From NCBI GenBank assembly GCA_023678885.1, contig CM042955.1:36922088-36986087 (forward strand): 64,000 bases of DNA, given 5' to 3'. The position numbers and the translations under genes were made by a program. A model generated the notes under the pieces. The model was not told the origin of the DNA. It saw only the letters and a program-made list of their open reading frames with translations, and searched no databases. Of this stretch, positions 56,383 through 64,000 are shown in pieces. Numbering within the stretch: the stretch's first letter is position 1; the number at the start of each line of letters is the position of its first letter. Source of the stretch: Pogostemon cablin. Lineage: Eukaryota > Streptophyta > Magnoliopsida > Lamiales > Lamiaceae.

Positions 56383-57771
56383 GTTTCAGAGAAACTGGAA
56401 TCTTTAGCGAAAATTGATTGTCCAATCATTATAACAAGCTTGATCATGAATTCGAAGTCCTTCATCTCTACGCTCTTCTTGGGATATCTCGGACAAATTG
56501 CATTATCTGGGGGCTCATTGTCAATTAGCTTTGCCAACATAACAGGCTACTCTGTCCTCAAAGGACTGGCCATGGGGATGGAAGCAATATGTTACCAGGC
56601 ATATGGAGCAAAGAAATGGGGTATTATGACGAAAACTTTCAAAAAAACATTCTTTCTCCTTTTAGCTACGACCATCCCAACCACTCTGTTGTGGCTAAAC
56701 ATGGAAACCATCCTTTTATGGTTAGGTCAAGATGAGAATATTGCCGCAGTGGCCAAGGTCTATATAGAATATTCAATTCCCGAGTTGATTGCACAGGCAC
56801 ATTTCCATCCCCTTAAGACATTCTTAAGGACTCAAAATATTAACAAACCCCTTACAGTATCAGCAACAGTTGCCATGCTTCTTCACTGTCCAATCAACTA
56901 CTTTCTAGTTGTGCATCTAAATATGGGAGTGAGAGGAGTCGCACTAGCCTCAGCTTGGAATACTTTAAACGTAAATCTTGGTATGTTGGTTTACATTTTC
57001 CGATCAGAAACCTCGATAAGTCCTTGGCAAGGGGGCATTTCTAGCATATTCTCTGAAAGCTGGAAGCCGCTCCTCACCCTCTCAGGGCCAAGTGTAATAT
57101 CTGTGTGCCTAGAGTGGTGGTGTTATGAAATATTGATACTGCTTAGCAGTTTATTAAGTGATGCACAGACTAATGTGGCCACGATGGGTATTCTAATACA
57201 AACAACAAGCTTACTCTATGTAATTCCCTCTTCTTTGAGCTCATGTTTGTCAATAAAGGTAGGCCACGAGTTAGGAGCTAATCAACCCATACAGGCACAA
57301 CAAACAACTATTGTTGGTTTCAACATAGCAGCAGTATGGGGAGTTCTGGCTTTTCTTTTAGCAACTGCAGTAAAAGATGTTTGGGGTAAACTTTTTACTC
57401 GTGAGCCTAAGATTCTAGGTTTGACATCAATCACTCTTCCTTTATTAGGTTTCTGTGAATTAGGCAATGGCCCTCAAACAGCTGCATGTGGGATTCTGGT
57501 TGGATCTGCCCGGGCAAAGATGGCCAGCAATATAAATTTTGTATCATTCTATCTTATTGGCTTACCAGTAGCAGCTTTATTGGCTTTCAAATTCAAGATG
57601 GGTTTTGTGGGGCTATGGTTTGGGCTAGCCGCTGCGCAAGTCTCATGTACATGTATGGTGGCTTTCAATCTCATTTACACAGACTGGATACAGGAAGCCA
57701 ATAGAGCAAAGGAGCTAATGCAGGAAAAGGAAAACTGGGAAAATGACTTGGAAGCCCCTCTCTTGAGCTGA
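56383..57771 (+). CDS. MATE efflux transporter (DETOXIFICATION family), main exon
   Basis: One exon encodes 462 residues through the stop; MATE proteins export metabolites, organic cations or hormones in exchange for protons or sodium. About twelve hydrophobic segments are visible. Family motifs: LGYLGQIALSGGSLSISFAN, GYSVLKGLAMGMEAICYQAYGA, IPELIAQAHFHPLKTFLRTQ, WWCYEILILLSS, VGHELGANQPIQA, ELGNGPQTAACGILVGSARA and a C-terminal LEAPLLS. The set with YSVLKGLAMGM and short loops recalls the DTX55/56 branch rather than the TT12 branch; this is tentative. The exon begins after an acceptor (caagtgcag), so a short first exon upstream is expected. The first Met in the exon (56,446) would remove part of the first membrane segment. 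The gene converges on the UDP-xylose transporter, 670 bp apart. Confidence 0.88.
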   Translation, partial: VSEKLESLAKIDCPIIITSLIMNSKSFISTLFLGYLGQIALSGGSLSISFANITGYSVLKGLAMGMEAICYQAYGAKKWGIMTKTFKKTFFLLLATTIPTTLLWLNMETILLWLGQDENIAAVAKVYIEYSIPELIAQAHFHPLKTFLRTQNINKPLTVSATVAMLLHCPINYFLVVHLNMGVRGVALASAWNTLNVNLGMLVYIFRSETSISPWQGGISSIFSESWKPLLTLSGPSVISVCLEWWCYEILILLSSLLSDAQTNVATMGILIQTTSLLYVIPSSLSSCLSIKVGHELGANQPIQAQQTTIVGFNIAAVWGVLAFLLATAVKDVWGKLFTREPKILGLTSITLPLLGFCELGNGPQTAACGILVGSARAKMASNINFVSFYLIGLPVAALLAFKFKMGFVGLWFGLAAAQVSCTCMVAFNLIYTDWIQEANRAKELMQEKENWENDLEAPLLS

Positions 57772-58440
57772 ACATGATAACAAGCAAAGGAGATTCATGA
57801 ACTAGAATAAAATGGGGTTAGTGCACGAGGAGGGGTTCTACACAAGGATGCACATGTTAGGAGAGTATGTAGAGCATGTGGGTGATAAAAAGATGGGTAC
57901 GGCCCATTTTCCTTGTATCTCTGACCAGCTTACTATTTACTATTATATCATCATGATCTCCTTTTAAAATATTATATCATCATGATCCCCACATAATGTT
58001 ATAAGCATAATTATATACATCTTCATTGTCAAACTTCCATTTGAATATATATCTTATGCAGTGACAAAGGAACTAGACGAGTACAACATGAAATGATTAT
58101 GCCTATAATTATAAAACATAACAAATAGGCATGTCATTTGCTAAAATACAAAGTTTCATTTGAGTCAATGAGAGATAACTGTTTACAAAAAATCTATATC
58201 ATTACTTGTATTTATCGGAATAAGTAACACTGTCTCCCAAAAGAATTTCATAAAACAGTTTAGCCATGCTAATTGCTAGATATTGAAATTTCTGAGCACA
58301 GGGAGAAAAGAAGAGTACTTGAACTCAAGCCATTGCTTTGAGACTAAGAAAGCCTTCCATGTATATGTTGCACTTGTATGCCACGCAGTAAGTTGATATG
58401 TAAAATGAATGCACATATAATTACAGCAATATACAGTTGT
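57772..58440. other. Shared 3' intergenic region of two convergent genes
   Basis: It should contain the 3' untranslated regions of the plus-strand MATE gene and the minus-strand transporter. A short repeat aatattatatcatcatgatc is duplicated at 57,939-57,990. No other structure was seen. Confidence 0.5.
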
Positions 58441-61399
58441 TCAGGCGCGCAAATCCTTGTCTGCTTCCCAAACGGTGCTCTTTGAGAGAGGGATATCAAT
58501 TAACTTTGTGGTTCCACTTTCCACACTTAAAAGAGGATTAGATTCGGCTTCATTTAGCTGGATGGATGAGCAAACAACATTTAGCAGGATAACAAGTAGG
58601 TTATGTTAAAAGATTTGAAAGGCAAGATAGAGCAGCCCCCACTACCTGATTCTGTGCTGATGCTTCTTCAGATTTTGTTTGTTTCTCTTGGGCGTGGGTA
58701 CAATAATAGGAATACAGAATCATGCCAACCAATGCAGCCATTATCCCTAATATGTTTCTCCAGCTAAATGGATCATGAAGTAAAGCATAACCAAATGCTA
58801 AAACTAAACAAGTTTTGAGATGCCCAAGAACCTGATAGGTGACAGGGGATGTCTTTCCTATCACAAGGAATGTACTAAAATTAACCGAAATTGAGATCAG
58901 ACATGACATAACAATAAAAACCTGCATCGTCATTAACATAATTTAGGTATAGATGCAATTTACTATAAAAGAGTACATGAAATTAAAATCACATTACTTA
59001 CCACTACCCGTGGTGTGTAGTCGAAAGCAAATACGCTTTTGCTAGTCAAAAGCCTATCCAGAAATGGACCAGGGATAAGCAAGGTCAGAGCTTGATACAG
59101 ACAAGATTGATATAGAAGTTGGGTTGAAGAAACCTTATATTTCTTCTGGATGGTATTGGTCATCTAAAAGATACTAATTAAGATTAAAAACAATCAGAAT
59201 AGTGCAAGGCTATATATCTTTACATCAATGCCTGCAAGGAACTTAATCAAAAACCATACACTGTTGCATGACAATTATTCTATTTGATCTAATTGAAGGA
59301 TACATGCAAATTAAATGGCTCTAGGCCTTTATAAGATTGAACAAGAGAACGTGTGCTCAAATTAGCTGTTAGAACTGAGGCATGCCTAATGACTTGCAGG
59401 TCGCCAATGAGGCTTCCCAGGTGAAAATCTGGTTTCTTTATACTGTTTCCTACTAATTCCAATAATCAATAAAATATAGTGATATTTTCTGGAATATGAG
59501 AAAATGTTTCAAGAGATACGATCATTAGCATATTGGTCTTTGAAGTAAAACTGTTCTAGATTCTTCTCAGCTTACAAAGCTTGCCTAGGAGTACGACTTT
59601 CAACTTTTGCAACCCTTCACAGGATAATGGCGACATGCATATGTCCTTTGAACTAGAGTTCTTATACTTTGATTAGTTCAACATCGGGTTCTTCATTAAA
59701 TTTGTTTAAATGTTATGGCATGTGAACATTGTGAACTCTACCAGATCTTTCATCTCTTATGCAATTCAATGTTATTAGCTTTTCTTGATCAATTATCATC
59801 ACCACCACGGTCAAACTAAACCAAAGATTGCATCCAAATGGAAAAAGGATACAATTTGAGCAACACAGGTAGTAACAACTGCAAGTAATGATAGACAAGA
59901 GCCTAGCATATTGAGCTGAAGATCAGTGACTGTTGCGATCCCAACACCTAAGAGCAAAATGGCCAGCGAAAACTTGATGCTCTTACTGCACCAACAAAAT
60001 TATTAAATTAGAGTAAAAAAAAGAATAAATAAAGCTTCAATGCAAGGGATTAAGGGTATTAAACCCAACAAAACAGCAGCTAATCCTGACTCAAGACATT
60101 TAATGTTCTGTAGGATATTTAGTTACTGAAAGATCCATTCATTAAAGGATATGAGAATATTTTTTGATTGTTATGTGCTTATAAAGCATACTGAAAAGAG
60201 CTGCCTGTTGTGCTGGGAATAGTCATTTCTTACCCAGTGAAAGTCTTAAGAGCCCTGATGAAAATAATTAACCAGTCTTTAGTCCTTGCCAATTGCCATG
60301 TAGATCAAAATGGCAAGTTGGTTCTAGCTTTCTATATTCTCGTTTAAAAAAAAAAAAATCATTCTTCACAAAAACTGATAATAGTTTATCTACGAAATGA
60401 CATAACATAAATCAAAATAAATTATGTGCCAGGCATGTCATAATAAACCTTTTCTGCAGTAGGATGTATGATGACCCACCTGAATATTTTGTTTAGGAAA
60501 AGAGTCTCCAAGACTACAGTGCAAGGGATAATAGCCAACTTCGTCATCTAGTAAGGTAATGAAACGGAGATTCCATTCAGAAACTAGGGAGAACTGATCA
60601 AATTCAAACAAGAAAATTACACAGAAAAAACAGTACCTGATAGAAACCAACTGAATTAAAACCTAAGCTGAGGTTCAACATTCCGATTGATATTCCATTT
60701 AAGACACCAAACCCAATTACGGTTTGAAAATCTATTGGTTTATGCTCAAAGAGTTTCATCATTTGTGCCACATGAAGAGAACAAAAAGTAACCAGAAGAT
60801 GCCAGCTTGTCAGAGTTGTAGCTGCATTTTAAAGATAGAATTAGAATAATGACATATTTCTTCATGATATTTACTCCCTTTGTTTAAACAAAAACTGCAG
60901 AGCAGCACAAGATGTTATCTCATATGTAGGGAAGGTTTTCTCATCTAAGAAGGAAACCATTTTAGGTGCTTAAAATAAGGTTCCTTCTTCTTCATCTAAT
61001 GAGGAACCTCACCAGAGGTTTAAGAGCTCAATACGTATAACTTTATAATCATTCCAATGTCTAAGGAAATGATTCAATAACAAAGGATATTAGTAATAGT
61101 ATGTTGTTATAGTATGATTTGCAGCTCAAAAAAGATGCTTTAAAATGCAAAGGGCTACTACCTACATATACAACCTGATAACACAGAATGTAAACGTGAA
61201 CGCAGGCAATTTCTAGCACTACATAACAAATTGCAACATCAGCTAACGAGGCAGTCAAAATGATAACAAGTGGCTCACCAAATGTGAAATGCAAAGTGCT
61301 CATAAGCGCTTTATTACAGATCACGATAGAAACAGACGAAACCACCGACAAAGTCAGCGCACCAATCGTCCCCAGCTGGAACCCTTTGTTCTCACCCAT
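58441..61399 (-). CDS. UXT: UDP-xylose transporter (UXT type), complete seven-exon gene
   Basis: It moves UDP-xylose from the cytosol into the Golgi/ER lumen for xylan and xyloglucan synthesis; this substrate is known for Arabidopsis UXT1-3 and inferred here. Exons: 61,279-61,399; 60,637-60,821; 60,480-60,547; 59,853-59,985; 59,002-59,163; 58,646-58,921; 58,441-58,557. All introns are GT..AG; the total of 1,062 bp gives 353 residues, the family's normal length. Features: MGENKGFQLGTIGALTLSVV start, VSIVICNKALMSTLHF, ATTLTSWHLLVTF, NGISIGMLNLSLGFNSVGFY then QMTKLAIIP, NTIQKKYKVSSTQLLYQS, and the nucleotide-sugar/triose-phosphate translocator signature FLVIGKTSPVTYQVLGHLKT then LAFGYALLHDPF. 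About ten membrane spans are apparent. A longer upstream in-frame reading exists (from 61,429), but the Met at 61,399 matches the family start. Confidence 0.95.
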
Positions 61400-62189
61400 T
61401 TTAACCCCCTTCCGTACAATCAGGAACAAAACGGTTAGTCACAATTCACAAATAAGCAATTCAAAGTTCAATTTAGGACGCCATTCGAACCTGAGATGAA
61501 TACAGATGAAGCTTGCGGAGGTGCGTGATCTGGAATTCGGTGGAAAACAGAGAGTGGCGGCTTCCAATTAGGGCAAAAAAGCTAGGAAGTCAGCATCAAA
61601 CGTGAAACGTGTGCTTCTGTATAGCTGATTATAATATATACGCACACACATGCATTGATTTCAGTCGATTCGGTGTATCTGTAACGGTCTGCGGGTGATG
61701 GAGTCAGCTCCGACGCAGCGCGTGAGTACGGAAGGGTGTGTATATTATAGAATAGGAAAGGTGTGAGTGAGAATGAGAGATTGAGATATTCATGTGTAAT
61801 TGTGGTGTGTGATAGAGACAGCCGAGGAATGGTGAGCATCGGTGGCTTTGTAATCGGATAAAACTGAAATTTAAAAATATGTAAGAATCAATTTTTTGAA
61901 TTAACGGCGACCCAAAATTTCATTCTTACATGAAAAGAGTAGTAACAAAAGAAGATAAATATGGGGAAAAAAACAAATTCATTTGAACTGACGTTTTGTT
62001 AATGTTACGTGGGATTTGAAATTGGTAAAGAGAAAAAAGATTTACTCCATGCATTTTGAATTATTAAATCTTTAAGTGATGTTTGTTAAAGTTTTGTGGG
62101 ATTTTAAAATAAGTGAATAGTGACATTATTTGTTTTAAGTTTTCAATAGGATATAGTTCAACTGTATGTCAAATAAAATGTGTAAGATA
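61400..62189. other. 5' flank of the UXT gene
   Basis: No gene-like frame. On the minus strand a leader rich in ct/ag tracts extends to about 61,850; the region beyond is AT-rich. No clear TATA box could be chosen. Confidence 0.4.
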
Positions 62190-62272
62190 ATACTCCTTCC
62201 GCCCGCTTTTAAGGATTCCAACTTATTAGAGGGAAATGTATCCTTGAAATCGGACGGAGAGAATATTAATTT
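62190..62272. mobile_element. Very short Stowaway-type MITE
   Basis: Termini tactccttccgcccgc and cggacggagagaata enclose only about 80 bp. Confidence 0.6.
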
Positions 62273-62289
62273 ATAGGTAAACATTGTGT

Positions 62290-63900
62290 GATAAGTGGTC
62301 AATACCTAAGTCACTACACAACACACAAGAAAAGATTGAAGTTCCATAGGTTTGTCCTGCCGAGCCAAGGTCATCTTGCCAAAGCCAGGTCTTCCCATCG
62401 AGCTCTGTCTTGCCAAGGTCCGAGGTCGTCCTGCCTAGTCGAGGTCTGTCCTGCCAAGGTGATCCGAGATCTGTCCCACCAAGATGATCCAAGGTCTTCT
62501 ATCCGAGCTGAGGTATGTTCATCCAAGGTAATCCGAGATCTTCTATCCGAGCCAAGGTCTATCCTGCCAATGAGATCCGAGGGCTTATATCTATGCCGAA
62601 GGTGAGCTCTGCCCTGCCAAGCTCTCCTTGCCAAAGGTGAGCTCTGCCCTGCCAAGCCCTCCATGCCAAAGTTGAGCTCCGTCCTACCGAGCTCTCCTTG
62701 TTAAAGCCGAGCTATGTCCTGCCGATAGGGATATAATCAAACCAAACCGAGTCGAACACTACTAGGTTTGAGGATCGTTTATTAAGAAATTATCGAACTC
62801 GAGCCCGAACTCGAACTCGTCAAGAAAAAAATATCTAACTCGAGCTCGAACTCAAACTATTTATTAAAACTCGCGAACATGTTCACGAACACATAAAGTA
62901 ACTTGTTTATGAATATATTTTCATGAACATTTAAACAATTTTGTGCATGGGTATTAAAAGAATGTTTCGTTTATAAACATTTAATGTTATTCATAATATT
63001 AAATAAACAAATTAACAAAATATAATAATAAACGGTAAAATGTATTTAAATATTTAAATAATCACTTAAGTTATTATCATATTTGTGTGGTTTAATATAA
63101 AATATTTAATTATTGAATATTAATAAATAAATAATAATATATAATTCTAAAGAACAACTATAAAATTTACGAACGCGTTTGCGAGCCATTAGCGAGCCTA
63201 TAAACGAATATGTTTGTGAGCTTTCGAGCGGAATACCCTTAGGTTTGAGTTTGATTTGATAAACTATTCGAACTCAAAATTCAAGTTTGGTTTGGCTCGT
63301 TAAGGTTAACGAACGAGTTCGAACGAATATTTAATCAAACTGAGACTCGAATAGTTCGCGAACGGTTTGGTTTGGTTACATCCCTACCTGCTGAGGTCTT
63401 CCAGAGCTGGAGTCCTTAAGATGGCTAGTGGATGACCTGTCAAATCATCTGTTACATCTGTGTCAGACTTTCCACTTCCCAATGTACAGCTATAGGCTTT
63501 CCCATCTCCCAAAGCAAGATTTCGCATCTCCTGCATTTAATGCCTACAAATTACTAGCTTAGAGCATTTATTGCTAGAATAGTAGGCTTACCCCACTTGT
63601 ATAATAGGGGGGCTGCATCTTCATCTCCATCTACACACGCATCTTCATCCTCATCTTCACCATCAACATTCTCCCAATTGTAAATGAGAATTATCTTCCT
63701 CCACCATACACAAAAAAAAAATCAAAGAGAAACAAACTCTCTACCTTAAACTCCCACAAACGTGGGAGAAATTCTTGAGTCTTCTTCATCCATGCTTTCT
63801 CTATATTATGTTTGATTAGTCTGATTAAATCATATTACAACCACATTAAACACTCACTTCACTTATTAAAAATTGACTATCGACAACTTGAGATTGTCTA
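62290..63900 (+). mobile_element. LTR-like sequence interrupted by a hAT element
   Basis: The left part (62,345-62,725) consists of imperfect units with 'gccaaggt..tccgag.tct' and then 'gagctctgccctgccaag'. After the hAT insertion the sequence resumes (gaggtcttccagagctgg), passes a TATA-like tgtataatagggg (63,599-63,611) and a CT/CA-rich leader (catcttcatc repeats). The arrangement, a GC-richer repeat followed by a promoter and pyrimidine leader, resembles the block at 1-716. Exact ends were not found. Confidence 0.45.
62726..63386. mobile_element. Non-autonomous hAT-like element, 661 bp
   Basis: Inverted ends tagggatataatcaaaccaa and (from the right) tagggatgtaaccaaaccaa. Flanked by 8-bp duplications with one mismatch: cctgccga (62,718-62,725) and cctgctga (63,387-63,394). 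Subterminal motifs aactcgagc, gttcgcgaac and cgaactcg are repeated in both orientations. No transposase. Confidence 0.88.
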
Positions 63901-64000
63901 TTAAAAATATTTATGTGAGATGAATAAAAAGTGATAATATTTTAACAAAATTGAATTAATAAAAAGTGATTCTGGTGCGTGAATTATAATAAATAGAGTT

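Noticed and set aside
21948..61399. Functional gene cluster linking the epimerase and UDP-xylose transporter
   Set aside because: The genes are 34 kb apart, separated by unrelated genes and transposons; ordinary co-residence is enough to explain it.
62288..62664. Overlapping frames of about 100 codons on both strands
   Set aside because: They translate a tandem repeat (gccaaggt/gagctctgcc) in an LTR-like region.
1..64000. CRISPR array, bacterial defence or mobile island
   Set aside because: No direct-repeat/spacer pattern, operons or bacterial gene structure; tandem repeats present are transposon or satellite-like and all genes are plant types with introns.

Overview
This is nuclear DNA of a flowering plant, very probably a eudicot. 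The genes are intron-rich with GT..AG junctions, most of the rest is AT-rich, and the protein families are plant ones: osmotin/thaumatin-like PR-5, a three-MBD methyl-CpG-binding protein, UDP-xylose transporter, MATE/DETOXIFICATION carrier and a cytosolic-type UDP-glucose 4-epimerase. The transposon complement fits too: many Stowaway-type MITEs ending CTCCCTCCGTCC, hAT and Mutator-like non-autonomous elements, TRIMs, small LTR elements and a solo LTR. The species cannot be fixed from the window. No bacterial, organellar, tRNA, rRNA or CRISPR feature was seen.

Layout. 1-7.5 kb is transposon debris: an LTR end with a 42-bp tandem repeat, a hAT element inside a Stowaway MITE, a Gypsy-type gag fragment and an LTR-derived block. 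7.5-10.0 kb (minus strand) holds the 3' part of a NET-domain-like gene, with a TRIM in one intron. 10-21.4 kb is repeats. Its core is a roughly 6-kb insertion (12.89-18.99 kb) inside an older repeat; it carries a decayed lectin-domain gene, an O-methyltransferase fragment and two degenerate tandem arrays. 21.9-24.5 kb (minus) is a complete nine-exon UDP-glucose 4-epimerase gene. 28.06-28.73 kb (minus) is an intronless osmotin-like gene with two W-boxes upstream. 30.55-38.22 kb (minus) is a nine-exon MBD13-like gene, 820 aa as modelled. 38.5-54.2 kb is a second transposon region: a palindromic-end MITE, a 2.0-kb LTR element with perfect target duplications, an inverted relative of the 5.4-kb LTR block split by a solo LTR, a Mutator-like element, and a nested pair of long inverted repeats at 50.5-52.4 kb. 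56.4-57.8 kb (plus) is a MATE transporter exon, and 58.4-61.4 kb (minus) is a complete seven-exon UDP-xylose transporter, convergent with it. The last 2 kb is an LTR-like sequence interrupted by a second hAT element.

The genes do not form a pathway cluster. The epimerase and the UDP-xylose transporter both belong to nucleotide-sugar supply for cell-wall polysaccharides, but they lie 34 kb apart and there is no sign of co-regulation. The most unusual parts are the nested composite insertion with captured gene fragments, the nested hairpin at 50.5-52.4 kb, a MITE whose terminal repeats are themselves palindromes, and a 204-bp in-frame duplication in a coding exon of the MBD gene. All exon models were derived by eye from splice signals and reading frame, without transcript evidence.
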